A program made the translations under genes and the position numbers. The notes under the pieces were generated by a model, which searched no databases, was not told the origin of the DNA, and was given only the letters and a program-made list of their open reading frames with translations. Below are positions 1 to 7,193 of a stretch of DNA of 19,481 nucleotides, piece by piece; the stretch's first letter is position 1; every line of letters begins with the position of its first letter. The stretch comes from Spirulina sp. DLM2.Bin59 (lineage in GTDB: Bacteria > Cyanobacteriota > Cyanobacteriia > Cyanobacteriales > Spirulinaceae). Location: positions 1-19,481 of the forward strand of contig RECT01000097.1 in the NCBI GenBank assembly GCA_007693875.1. The letters run 5' to 3'.

Positions 1-92
1 ATGATGAACTCAACAAAGGCAGTGGGGAACACCACCTCCATAAAACAGAGGATGGCTCCGGCTATGAACCAAAGGAGGGTGGGGCTAAACAT
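1..92 (-). CDS. NfeD-like membrane protein, N-terminus only (partial)
   Basis: Reading the minus strand from an ATG at 90-92 gives 30 codons that run off the left edge. The peptide begins MFSPTLLWFIAGAILCFMEV and is one long hydrophobic segment with a Glu-Val-x-x-Pro turn. This resembles the first membrane helix of NfeD-family proteins, which are membrane partners of stomatin/flotillin-like (SPFH) proteins. The soluble OB-fold domain that would settle the family lies outside the window. The gene follows the Uma2 gene on the same strand with an 84-nt gap. No strong ribosome binding site is visible. Another small membrane protein cannot be excluded. Confidence 0.55.
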   Translation of the reverse strand, partial: MFSPTLLWFIAGAILCFMEVVFPTAFVEFI

Positions 93-176
93 AGGGGCGA
101 TCGCCAAGGAGAACGAGAAATTCCGGCCGTTTCGGCCAAGTTAACATATTCCCTTTTCCGGCCGGAATAGTTGACC

Positions 177-752
177 CTAGGCCCACAACGAGATCAGGGG
201 TAGGACTAAACCGGGTAAAAGGGTTTCCCCGTCGAGGTGGGTGGGGCGATCGCGCCGCTCCATGGGTTGGCCGGGGCGATAAATTTCTACGGTTTGGTCT
301 TGAATATTGATCAGCCACCCTAGAGCCAGGCCATTGTCGAGATATTCCCCCATTTTGGCTTGCAGTGTGGCCAATGGGTCGGTTTTTGAGCGCAGTTCCA
401 GGGCAAAATCGGGACAGAGGGGGGGGAACCCCTCTTGCTCGGCGGGGGTGAGGGCTAACCAGCGATCGCGCCGTACCCAAGCCACATCGGGCGATCGCGC
501 CGCCCCATTGGGTAAACGAAAGGCCGTGGAAGAATCGAAAACTTCTCCCGATTGGCTTGCCTCATTCCAGTTAACAAAGTGAGCAATCAGTTTGGCGTTA
601 CGCCGCCCGGTTCGACCACCGGTAGGGGGCATGATGATCAGTTCTCCGGTCTGGGTTTGTTCGAGGCGCAGGTCAGGGTTAGCGATCGCAATTTGGGTAA
701 ACTGCGCTGGGGTGACTTGCAAATGTGCGGGAATGATCACGGTTGGGGTCAT
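177..752 (-). CDS. Uma2 family putative restriction endonuclease-fold protein
   Basis: This 191-residue protein matches the Uma2 (DUF820) family, PD-(D/E)XK nuclease-fold proteins expanded in cyanobacteria, mostly of unknown biological role. The order of motifs fits: an N-terminal segment TPAQFTQIAIANPDLRLE, then TGELIIMPPTGG near residues 35-46, SPDVAWVRRDRW with the acidic Asp89, PDFALELRSKTDP with Glu119 and basic residues at 121 and 123, and YLDNGLALGWLINI near 137-150. The ATG at 750-752 was chosen because the longer open frame, up to 908, runs through the tRNA-Pro gene. The start lies 88 nt downstream of the tRNA on the same strand, so co-transcription is possible. The predicted active-site residues look intact. 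Confidence 0.85.
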   Translation of the reverse strand: MTPTVIIPAHLQVTPAQFTQIAIANPDLRLEQTQTGELIIMPPTGGRTGRRNAKLIAHFVNWNEASQSGEVFDSSTAFRLPNGAARSPDVAWVRRDRWLALTPAEQEGFPPLCPDFALELRSKTDPLATLQAKMGEYLDNGLALGWLINIQDQTVEIYRPGQPMERRDRPTHLDGETLLPGLVLPLISLWA

Positions 753-840
753 GGGAGCCACCGCAGAACGAAGGATCAACAGGGTAGGCCGGAGGCCTTC
801 AGCAGGAATATTGTGGGTGAGATAGCCCCAAGGGGGCCAA

Positions 841-914
841 TCGGGATGACTGGATTCGAACCAGCGGCCCCTTCGTCCCGAACGAAGTGCGCTACCAAGC
901 TGCGCCACATCCCG
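841..914 (-). tRNA. tRNA-Pro (anticodon CGG)
   Basis: The minus strand folds into a full 74-nt cloverleaf. The acceptor stem is CGGGATG paired with CATCCCG, followed by discriminator A. The D arm is GCGC-AGCTTGGTA-GCGC and the anticodon stem is CTTCG/CGAAG. The loop TTCGGGA puts CGG at positions 34-36. The T arm is GCTGG-TTCGAAT-CCAGT. The anticodon reads CCG, hence proline. CCA is not encoded; TTG follows the discriminator. A small GC hairpin (825-837) lies just 3' of the tRNA and could end transcription, but it lacks a T run. Confidence 0.95.
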
Positions 915-931
915 AAAAATTAAGCTTTTCC

Positions 932-937
932 ACTATA
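932..937 (-). promoter_or_regulatory. Possible -10 element for tRNA-Pro
   Basis: The minus strand reads TATAGT here, close to the TATAAT consensus and about 18 nt before the tRNA 5' end. The region expected to hold the -35 box is occupied by G-rich heptamer repeats and gives no TTGACA-like match. The assignment rests on one hexamer and its position. Confidence 0.3.
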
Positions 938-946
938 GCATAGGGT

Positions 947-974
947 GGGGAACAGGGAATGGGGAACGGGAATT
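947..974. repeat. Heptamer tandem repeat (STRR type), 4 units
   Basis: Four contiguous 7-nt units occur: GGGGAAC, AGGGAAT, GGGGAAC, GGGAATT. Short tandemly repeated heptamers of this kind are a known feature of cyanobacterial genomes. They sit between the tRNA-Pro promoter region and the 3' side of the ABC exporter gene. Confidence 0.7.
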
Positions 975-979
975 GGTGT

Positions 980-1019
980 AGGGGCGAAAAATTTTTCGCC
1001 CCTCCATGTTTCGCCCCTC
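980..1019. terminator. Dispersed AGGGGCGAA palindrome; probable terminator after the ABC exporter
   Basis: AGGGGCGAAAAA at 980-991 and its exact reverse complement at 992-1003 form a perfect 24-nt palindrome. A third copy of the right arm (TTTCGCCCCT) follows at 1010-1019. It lies 13-30 nt beyond the stop codon of the minus-strand exporter gene, where it could act as a terminator. Related elements recur at 7136-7163, 8318-8336 and 15974-16007. Confidence 0.6.
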
Positions 1020-1032
1020 TATTACCTCGGCA

Positions 1033-4000
1033 TCAGGCTTGACGGATATCCTGCTGGCGGTAGAGGGCAGAATAGCGACCTTCGAGGGCGATCAGTTCGG
1101 CATGGGTTCCCACCTCCACCACCGCGCCGCTGTCCATCATCACAATTTGATCCGCCCCCTGGACAGTTCCGAGGCGGTGGGTAATGAAGATAACGGTGCG
1201 ATCGCGAAAAGCTGCGGCTAAATTGCTGCAAACCTGTTGCTCCGTGGGGTAATCCAGGGCGCTAGTGGCTTCATCCAAAATTAGAAAAGCGGGACGTTGG
1301 AGGACGGTGCGGGCGATCGCAATTCGTTGCCGTTGCCCCCCCGATAAACCCGCCCCCCGTTCCCCCACCCGCGTGTTATAACCACTGGGCAGTTCCATGA
1401 TGAAATCATGGGCCGCCGCCACCCGCGCCGCTTCAACAATCTCCTCACTGGAAGCCTCGGGGTTATTGAGGGCAATATTTTCCTGAATCGTGCCATCAAA
1501 TAACAGCGGCTCTTGGGGCACAGCCCCGATCTGCCGCCGCAGGGAATAAAGCTCCACCTTGGCCACATCGTAACCATCAAGCAAAATCCGCCCCGACTCC
1601 CAATCATATAAACGGACTAACAACTTCGTGAGCGTACTTTTCCCCGCCCCACTTTTCCCCACCACCCCCACAAAACTCCCCGCCGCAATCTCCAGATTGA
1701 CATTCACCAATTGCAGGGGGCCACTGGGTTTAAAGCGGAACGAGACATTCTCATATTTCACCGCCCCCACCACTGGCGGCATGGGGATATTGCCCAGATC
1801 TGCCTCCCCTTCCTGGGGATTATCCAAAATATCCCCCAACCGCTCCAGGGATAGCCCCACCTCTTGGAAGTTTTGCCACAGTTGCGCCAACCGCAACAGG
1901 GGGCTGGTGACATAGCTGGCAATAATCCGAAAGGCGATTAACTGCCCCAGACTGAGATCCCCCTGTAACACCAAATAGGCCCCACCCCAGAGCACCAACA
2001 GGCCGGAAATTTTATTGAGAAAATTACTCGCAGAGTTGGCCAGGGTGGAAGTCTGGACGGTTTTAAACCCAGCGGAAACATAGCGGGCATAATGTTCCTG
2101 CCACCGCCAGCGCGATCGCAACTCAATGTTTTGCGCCTTCACCGTTTGAATCCCCGACATCACCTCCACTAAATGGGATTGGGTTTGGGCGTTGCGTTCC
2201 GCCTTCACCCGCAATTGCCGACGGATGAGGGGGGAGAAAATCAGAGTAGTGATGATAAAAATCGGCACGATCGCCAGCCCCAGCAGTGACAGCCGCCAAC
2301 TATAGAAAAACATCACGGCAATATAGATCACCGAAAAAATCGCATCTAACACCACCGTTAACGCCGTCCCGGTTAAAAAGGTGCGGATATTTTCCAACTC
2401 ATTGACCCGGCTGGACAGTTCCCCCACGGGGCGACGGTCAAAATAACTGAGGGGCAAGCGGAGCAGATGGTCGATAATTTCTGAGCCAAGGCTCATGTCA
2501 ATGCGGTTGGTGGTATCTACGAAGAGATAGGTGCGCACCGTACTGAGGATGAATTCAAAAACCGCCACCCCCAGCAGAAAAATCCCCAAAACTTGCAGGG
2601 TTTCCGTACTGTTTTGGACAATCACCTTATCAATGATCACCTGAATGATCAGGGGATTGGCCAGGGCAAACAGTTGAACAAAGAAGGAGGCAATAAACAC
2701 CTCGGTGAGCACGCCCTTGTATTTCCACAACACCGGCCCAAACCAACTCAGACCAAACCGCTCCTGAGGCGTATATTTAGAGGGCTGCAACAGCACCACC
2801 TGGCCCACCTCATCCCAGGCTTCGAGAAAATCCTTAGGCTTGCGGCGGAGAATCCCCACCTCCGGAGCGCCAATCACCAATTCATGGTCATTAATCTCAT
2901 AGATCACCGCGAGCCGGTCTTGCCACTGCACCAAGGCTGGCCCCTGTAATCGCGTTAAGGCGCTGGCGGGAATATTCACCAATTGAGCGGTCAATCCCAT
3001 TAATTCCGCCACCGAACCACAGTTATAAAGGGATAAACTCCCCTGCCGCCGCAGTTGATCCCCTAGCACCCGCTCAATCACATCCCGGCGGAAGGGCATC
3101 TGGAAATACTGGCTCAACATTTGGAAGCAGGCCACCGCTGCATCCAATTGCGATCGCCCCTTAACGAGGGGATAGTTTTGGCGGTTGGGACTGGGGGCGG
3201 CGCTGGTGGGGTTGGGGGCCTTAACGGTTTCGAGTTCCGCCGCATAGGGGATCTCTTCTGGTTCCGGTGGCAGTTGGATCCTGTCGGGGTCTGGTAAGGG
3301 TTCGGCAACTGAGGTGGGGATCAAGTCGGCAGATTGAACCCCAATTAAACGGGCGGGATATTTCCCCACCACCTCTAGGCTCCGTTGTTGGGGTTCGAGG
3401 CTGATGGGATAGCCGGGTTTAAAGTGGGTGACTTGGCCGCCACCGCTGAGAAACCAAACCAGATTGGGGTATTGCAGCATGCGGGCCGGTTCGTCTTGGA
3501 GGAGGTGACGACCGGGGGGAAGGCTACACACCTGGGCATGGGTGGCGGCATTCTGGATCAATTGCTTGAGGGCGTTGCTGTCCTCAATGTTGGGGAAGGG
3601 TTGACGGGCGAGGAGGTCGAAGACTTCAGCGATCGCCGTCCGTTGATGAAATGCTGCGGCCAAATCGGGATAACGCTGGAGTACGGCAAAAAACTCCTCT
3701 GCTCCCAATGTGATGGCGATGGTTTCTGTGGAGGCGATCGCCGTTTCGCAGGGGATGCCCCGCAACAAACTCACCCAGCCGATCATGTCCCCCGGTTGCA
3801 GTAATTGCAGCGTCAGGGGCATTTTTGTGGTGGGATCGTAGCCAATCAGCCGCACCTGGCCTTCGTAGAGAATCACCACTTGATGGGGGATCCGATCGCG
3901 CACTAACAGGGTTTGACCCATGCGATAGCGAAAGGGCCGCATCCGCCCCAGAACAGCGGCAACTGCCTCCGGGGGCAACATCCCCAAGGGCGTTTGGGCA

Positions 4001-4053
4001 ACAAGAAAACTTTGAATTTCGCTGACGGTATAGGCCATAACGGGGGCGGGCAA
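1033..4053 (-). CDS. HlyB-like peptidase-domain ABC exporter with N-terminal cNMP-binding-like domain
   Basis: This 1006-residue fused exporter subunit fits the inner-membrane ATPase of type I secretion. In order: a cyclic-nucleotide-binding-like domain (about 35-135), a second poorly defined domain (about 155-240), a Pro-rich linker (245-292), a C39 peptidase-like domain (about 298-425), an ABC membrane domain of about six helices (445-725) and a nucleotide-binding domain (760-1000). The last has Walker A GKSGAGKST at 799-807, Q-loop Gln847, LSGGQ at 903-907, Walker B LILDE at 924-928 and H-loop His959, so ATPase function looks intact. The C39 domain appears to lack its catalytic Cys, His and Asp, as HlyB lacks its Cys, suggesting substrate docking rather than cleavage. 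The domain layout recalls Synechocystis Sll1180 (from memory). No HlyD or TolC partner is nearby. The first codon taken is TTG at 4051-4053, with AAGGA 7 nt upstream; an in-frame ATG at 4036-4038 is the alternative. Confidence 0.92.
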   Translation of the reverse strand: MPAPVMAYTVSEIQSFLVAQTPLGMLPPEAVAAVLGRMRPFRYRMGQTLLVRDRIPHQVVILYEGQVRLIGYDPTTKMPLTLQLLQPGDMIGWVSLLRGIPCETAIASTETIAITLGAEEFFAVLQRYPDLAAAFHQRTAIAEVFDLLARQPFPNIEDSNALKQLIQNAATHAQVCSLPPGRHLLQDEPARMLQYPNLVWFLSGGGQVTHFKPGYPISLEPQQRSLEVVGKYPARLIGVQSADLIPTSVAEPLPDPDRIQLPPEPEEIPYAAELETVKAPNPTSAAPSPNRQNYPLVKGRSQLDAAVACFQMLSQYFQMPFRRDVIERVLGDQLRRQGSLSLYNCGSVAELMGLTAQLVNIPASALTRLQGPALVQWQDRLAVIYEINDHELVIGAPEVGILRRKPKDFLEAWDEVGQVVLLQPSKYTPQERFGLSWFGPVLWKYKGVLTEVFIASFFVQLFALANPLIIQVIIDKVIVQNSTETLQVLGIFLLGVAVFEFILSTVRTYLFVDTTNRIDMSLGSEIIDHLLRLPLSYFDRRPVGELSSRVNELENIRTFLTGTALTVVLDAIFSVIYIAVMFFYSWRLSLLGLAIVPIFIITTLIFSPLIRRQLRVKAERNAQTQSHLVEVMSGIQTVKAQNIELRSRWRWQEHYARYVSAGFKTVQTSTLANSASNFLNKISGLLVLWGGAYLVLQGDLSLGQLIAFRIIASYVTSPLLRLAQLWQNFQEVGLSLERLGDILDNPQEGEADLGNIPMPPVVGAVKYENVSFRFKPSGPLQLVNVNLEIAAGSFVGVVGKSGAGKSTLTKLLVRLYDWESGRILLDGYDVAKVELYSLRRQIGAVPQEPLLFDGTIQENIALNNPEASSEEIVEAARVAAAHDFIMELPSGYNTRVGERGAGLSGGQRQRIAIARTVLQRPAFLILDEATSALDYPTEQQVCSNLAAAFRDRTVIFITHRLGTVQGADQIVMMDSGAVVEVGTHAELIALEGRYSALYRQQDIRQA

Positions 4054-4252
4054 GCACGGATCCTTTCCAGAATACCCAATCCCCTAGGGTTGTGGCAGAT
4101 GGGGTCTGAGCCGACCCATTGCCGAAGGCTGGCAAAAAGGAGCGATCGCCGCCTTTGGAGAACTTTTTTTTAAGAATTGTGTCTGAAACAGGGTATCGTA
4201 GGAAACGATTGCAATCAACTTTACTGTTTTAGGAACGGGTCTGAGGGCTTCA
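4054..4252. promoter_or_regulatory. Shared upstream region of two divergent genes
   Basis: This 199-nt gap separates the starts of the ABC exporter (minus) and the duplicated secreted protein (plus), so promoters for both must lie here or overlap it. It contains a HIP1 site and an AT-rich stretch at about 4165-4182. No convincing -35/-10 pair or operator was recognised. Confidence 0.45.
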
Positions 4253-5206
4253 ATGAGATTCAAGCAGATTATCCACCCCCTGATGTTGGCCAGTTTGACG
4301 GTTTTGACCCTAGGGCTTCCTGGGGGGGTTCAAGCCCAAGAATTTTTTGACCCTGAGCCGGATCCCTTTGCCGTTGAGGATCCGCGCATTTTGCAGCAAA
4401 GCAGCAGTGTGTTGAGCGTGCCTGGTGGCATGGCATTATTGGATGAAGGGCGCAGAGCCAGCGCCCAAGGTAATCATGACCTTGCGGTGGAAAAGCTCCA
4501 AGCCACCCGCCAGGTTTTTAACCAACTTTCCAACTTTTATCAGCAACTCTCCGGCAGCTTTGCCGGTATCAATAGCCGCCGCGCCGCCCAACAGCGACAA
4601 CAGGCCCTCGAAACCGCCCAACTGCGGGATCAGTCCACCCATGAACTCGCTTTAGCGCACCATGCCCAAGGGCGGACGGATTTATCAATCCCGTTGCTGA
4701 TCCAAATCGTGCGATCGCAAAACCCCACCACTCCCCTCGGTCGTCAAGCCCATGAACGGTTGGTGCGGTTTGGGTTTGTCCGCCCCAGTGGTAATTTTGC
4801 CGATGTCATTCCAGAGGCAACCCCCACGTTACTCAGTTTTGAAGGTGGCCAGAACCTGATTCGCGGTGCCGAAGCATCGGTTAATGCGGGCAATTACAGC
4901 CAAGCTCAGTCCCAGTTTCAACAGGCCCGCCAGGTTTTTAACCAACTCTCCAATTTTCATCAACAACTCTCCGACACTTTTTCCGGGATTGATCGTGAGG
5001 TTGCTCAGGATCAACGGCAAAAAGCCCTTGAAAGTGCCCAACTCCGGGATCAGACCACCTATCAACTGGCCCTCGTCCACCGTGCCCAAAATCAGCCAGA
5101 ACTCTCCGTGCCGCTGTTGATCCAGATCGTGCGATCGCAAAATCCCACTGCTGGCCTTGGTGAGCAAGCCTTCCGGCAACTGGTTGAATTAGGGTTTGCG
5201 GACTAG
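4253..5206 (+). CDS. Secreted helical (TPR-like) protein with two 140-residue-period repeats
   Basis: This 317-residue protein starts with a typical signal peptide: a basic MRFK, a hydrophobic core (residues 8-22) and a likely cleavage site after VQA (about residue 28). The mature part is probably periplasmic or exported. It holds two copies of one unit: RQVFNQLSNFYQQLS at residue 86 and RQVFNQLSNFHQQLS at residue 226. Both units end in SQNPT (about 159 and 299). The two 74-residue cores match at about 70% with no gaps. Each unit reads as paired amphipathic helices (LDEGRRASAQGNHDLAVEKL and similar), resembling TPR-type repeats. No enzyme motif was seen. It is divergent from an exporter gene, which suggests but does not show a link to secretion. 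Function is unknown. Confidence 0.82.
   Translation: MRFKQIIHPLMLASLTVLTLGLPGGVQAQEFFDPEPDPFAVEDPRILQQSSSVLSVPGGMALLDEGRRASAQGNHDLAVEKLQATRQVFNQLSNFYQQLSGSFAGINSRRAAQQRQQALETAQLRDQSTHELALAHHAQGRTDLSIPLLIQIVRSQNPTTPLGRQAHERLVRFGFVRPSGNFADVIPEATPTLLSFEGGQNLIRGAEASVNAGNYSQAQSQFQQARQVFNQLSNFHQQLSDTFSGIDREVAQDQRQKALESAQLRDQTTYQLALVHRAQNQPELSVPLLIQIVRSQNPTAGLGEQAFRQLVELGFAD
4508..5149 (+). repeat. Internal direct duplication, period 420 nt
   Basis: The stretches 4508-4729 and 4928-5149 are copies displaced by exactly 420 nt. DNA identity is still high in places: CAGGTTTTTAACCAACT occurs in both copies, and TGATCCA(A/G)ATCGTGCGATCG recurs near their ends, including a HIP1 site at the same position. 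The intervening DNA is more diverged. Confidence 0.85.
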
Positions 5207-5266
5207 CCCCCTGATTTCCCAAGGAACGTTAAAATCAAACTCAAGATTCAAGACCCTAATAGACCT

Positions 5267-5521
5267 ATGGTGAGCTTAAACCAAGTTGAATCAATGATTA
5301 AGGCCCAGTTGCCCGATGCCCAGGTGACGGTAGAAGACCTCACCGGGGGTGGTGATCATCTTCAGGCCACGGTAATTTCCACCGCTTTTGAAGGGAAGAC
5401 CCGCGTCAAACAGCATCAGATGGTCTACGGTGCTTTACAAGAAGCCCTCGCCAGCGAAGCCATCCATGCTCTGGCCTTAAAAACCTATACCCCCGATAGT
5501 TGGGCGATCGCCAACGCCTAA
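5267..5521 (+). CDS. BolA family protein
   Basis: This 84-residue protein has the BolA fold signature: GGGDHLQATVIS with the loop ligand His31, then FEGKTRVKQHQMVYGAL with His50, then AIHALALKTYTPDSW with His67. BolA proteins pair with CGFS monothiol glutaredoxins, sharing a [2Fe-2S] cluster, and act in iron-sulfur trafficking and redox or iron sensing. The next gene downstream is such a glutaredoxin, 71 nt away on the same strand, which supports a functional pair and probable co-transcription. Length is normal for the short cyanobacterial BolA type. There is no clear ribosome binding site before the ATG, as is common for genes in this window. Confidence 0.93.
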   Translation: MVSLNQVESMIKAQLPDAQVTVEDLTGGGDHLQATVISTAFEGKTRVKQHQMVYGALQEALASEAIHALALKTYTPDSWAIANA

Positions 5522-5592
5522 ACCTTTAGATCAACGAGATCCAAGAGATCAAAATTTTGCTTTTTTCCTGTTCCACTACCCCTTAAATTACC

Positions 5593-5916
5593 ATGACACC
5601 AGAAGTCCAAAAACGCATTGATGACCTCGTAAAACAAGACAAAATTGTTGTGTTTATGAAAGGTTCAAAGTTAATGCCCCAATGCGGATTTTCTAACAAT
5701 GTTGTCCAAATTCTCAGCATTTGTGGCGTTCCTTTCACTACCTTTGATGTGCTCTCTGATCCAGAAGTTCGCCAAGGCATTAAGGAATATTCCAACTGGC
5801 CCACAATTCCCCAGGTTTATCTCAATGGCGAATTTTTAGGCGGCTCCGATATCATGATCGAGCTTTACCAAAGTGGCGAATTGCAGCAAATGGTTGAAGT
5901 CGCTTTAGCTTCCTAA
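5593..5916 (+). CDS. grxD: Monothiol CGFS glutaredoxin (Grx4/GrxD type)
   Basis: This 107-residue protein contains the diagnostic CGFS active site at 31-34, preceded by VVFMKGSKLMPQ with the glutathione-contacting Lys23. It also has WPTIPQVYLNGEFLGGSDI (69-87), holding the WP, TIP and GG-SD motifs that bind glutathione. CGFS glutaredoxins bind a glutathione-ligated [2Fe-2S] cluster and deliver it to apoproteins, often together with BolA. The length matches the single-domain bacterial and cyanobacterial type. The gene directly follows bolA. A repeat-type hairpin 57 nt after its stop is a plausible terminator. Confidence 0.95.
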   Translation: MTPEVQKRIDDLVKQDKIVVFMKGSKLMPQCGFSNNVVQILSICGVPFTTFDVLSDPEVRQGIKEYSNWPTIPQVYLNGEFLGGSDIMIELYQSGELQQMVEVALAS

Positions 5917-5972
5917 GTGTTCATCTTCAGGACTCCAGTCCGCTCTCTATCGCAAAGGTAAAAATCAACAAC

Positions 5973-6008
5973 CCAAACCCCCTCACCCTCTTTGGGAGAG
6001 AGGTTTGG
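5973..6008 (+). terminator. Hairpin repeat downstream of grxD
   Basis: CCAAACC (5973-5979) pairs with GGTTTGG (6002-6008). Inner pairs CTC/GAG and CCC/GGG leave the loop TCTTT, with small bulges. It belongs to the CCTCACCC...GGGTGAGGG kind of dispersed repeat often seen in cyanobacterial spacers. Its place after grxD suggests transcription termination or mRNA 3'-end protection. No long T run follows. Confidence 0.5.
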
Positions 6009-6018
6009 GGTGAGGGTT

Positions 6019-6371
6019 ATATCTCACGAGTACCGAAAACGCTATATTAAACATATTGATGGAGAGCTTGGCAAAAAATTTGCTATTTTAACACCTGAAT
6101 GTCTACGAGAAGTGAATTTTGAACTTGTTAATGTATCAAGACAGTGGGCATATTCTTTAGGGATATTTCGTATAAATAAACTGCTAAGTTGCCGTCTTCG
6201 CTTTCAGATCAAGAAGAATATTTGAAAATTTTAATACGATCATGAAACCCGATAATCTAAAGACTCCTCAATTATTCTAGATGCGCTAGCGCAAATTGCC
6301 CCTGAATTTAGGTGCAGCACGTTGCGGGGATGGGGGACAGACTGGGGATAACGGGTTAGAATGGTGAGCAG
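6019..6371. other. AT-rich gene-poor stretch, possible decayed sequence
   Basis: From about 6020 to 6260 the base composition falls well below that of the surrounding genes. A plus-strand frame is open to a stop near 6225 and would give about 70 residues (…ILTPECLREVNFELVN…), but its only ATG lies in the preceding hairpin repeat and no family is recognised. A second short frame near 6256-6350 (…IILDALAQIAPEF…) begins just after a stop and has no start. These look like remnants rather than working genes. The promoter of the following Uma2 gene must lie toward 6371; none was clearly identified. Confidence 0.4.
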
Positions 6372-7121
6372 ATGTTCTCTAAGCCGACTATGGTTGCCTC
6401 TGCTCCCCCCTACGTCATCACTTGGCAACAATTCCCCGACCACTGGCCGCTACCCGATGACTCTCTTAGTGATCTTGCCCAACCGGCCCTGGCCGCTGCC
6501 CTTACCCAAAGCCTCCGCCTCGCCAACCGTCTCCCGGAAACTGCCCTCGCCTGCACCAACTACGGGATTTGTGCCACCGTTAACGACAAGATGGTCGTCA
6601 AAGCCCCTGACTGGGCCTATATTCCTCGCATTACCGTCAATCGGGAGGAAGTGATTCGCAGCTATACCCCCCAGCTTCAGGGGGATTTACCGGCGATCGC
6701 CTTAGAATTTCTCTCGGAAACCGAAGGTACGGAATACTCCATTAAATCCACCTATCCACCGGGGAAATTCTTCTACTATGAACAAATTTTAACCGTTCCT
6801 AATTATGGTATTTTCAACCTCAAAACTGGGGTTTTAGAACTTTACCGTCAGGAAAACCACACCCCCCCTTATAAACTCCAAACCCCCAACGAGCAAGGCC
6901 GGTTCTGGATTCCTGAACTGGATCTGTTTTTAGGCCCTTGGCAGGGGGAACGGGAAAACCTCCAAGGCCATTGGTTACGGTGGTGGGATGCGGCGGGAAA
7001 CATGCTGCTCTGGGATACGGAACGGGTTGCCTTGGAGCAGCAACGGGCTGAACAGGAACGGCAACGGGCTGAACGGTTGGCGGCACAACTGCGATCGCTG
7101 GGGATCGAACCGGAAGCTTAA
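6372..7121 (+). CDS. Uma2 family putative restriction endonuclease-fold protein, coiled-coil C-terminus
   Basis: This 249-residue protein belongs to the longer Uma2 subtype, which ends in a charged helix. Asp80 (KAPDWAYIPR), Glu112 (ALEFLSETEG) and Lys125 (EYSIKSTYPP) are probable PD-(D/E)XK residues. They are followed by KFFYYEQILTVPNYGIFN, the conserved YYEQIL..PxYGIF block, and GRFWIPELDLFLGPWQG (176-192). Residues 217-241 carry repeats of the form QQRAEQERQRAERLAAQL, a short coiled coil with the tandem RAE/RAER pattern common in cyanobacterial Uma2 proteins. It differs clearly from the first Uma2 gene of the window. The ATG at 6372 was taken; a second in-frame ATG (Met7, 6390) begins the usual MVAS... 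sequence and may be the true start. Biological role is unknown. Confidence 0.85.
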   Translation: MFSKPTMVASAPPYVITWQQFPDHWPLPDDSLSDLAQPALAAALTQSLRLANRLPETALACTNYGICATVNDKMVVKAPDWAYIPRITVNREEVIRSYTPQLQGDLPAIALEFLSETEGTEYSIKSTYPPGKFFYYEQILTVPNYGIFNLKTGVLELYRQENHTPPYKLQTPNEQGRFWIPELDLFLGPWQGERENLQGHWLRWWDAAGNMLLWDTERVALEQQRAEQERQRAERLAAQLRSLGIEPEA

Positions 7122-7135
7122 CGTGCAACCCTAAT

Positions 7136-7163
7136 GTAGGGGCGAAAAATGTTTCGCCCCTAC
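7136..7163. repeat. Dispersed GTAGGGGCGAAA inverted repeat
   Basis: GTAGGGGCGAAA (7136-7147) and TTTCGCCCCTAC (7152-7163) form a perfect 12-bp stem around the loop AATG. It lies 14 nt after the Uma2 stop and 30 nt before the glycosyltransferase ATG, so it may terminate the former or sit in the leader of the latter. An ATG inside the element (7149) is in frame with the glycosyltransferase and could mislead start prediction. Confidence 0.8.
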
Positions 7164-7193
7164 ACCAACCGCCATCGAAGCTCACCCCCCACC

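Noticed and set aside
753..908. Extended 243-aa version of the first Uma2 gene starting at 908
   Set aside because: The added N-terminus (MAQLGSALRSGRRGRWFESS...) is a translation of the tRNA-Pro gene at 841-914, a classic annotation artefact.
5522..5592. Terminator or regulatory repeat (three AGATC units) between bolA and grxD
   Set aside because: The repeats are short and imperfect, and no stable stem could be drawn; the gap is consistent with an ordinary operon spacer.
5992..6225. 77-codon plus-strand frame after grxD
   Set aside because: Its start codon lies inside the hairpin repeat, the sequence is AT-rich, and no family is recognised. It is described as part of the AT-rich stretch rather than as a gene.
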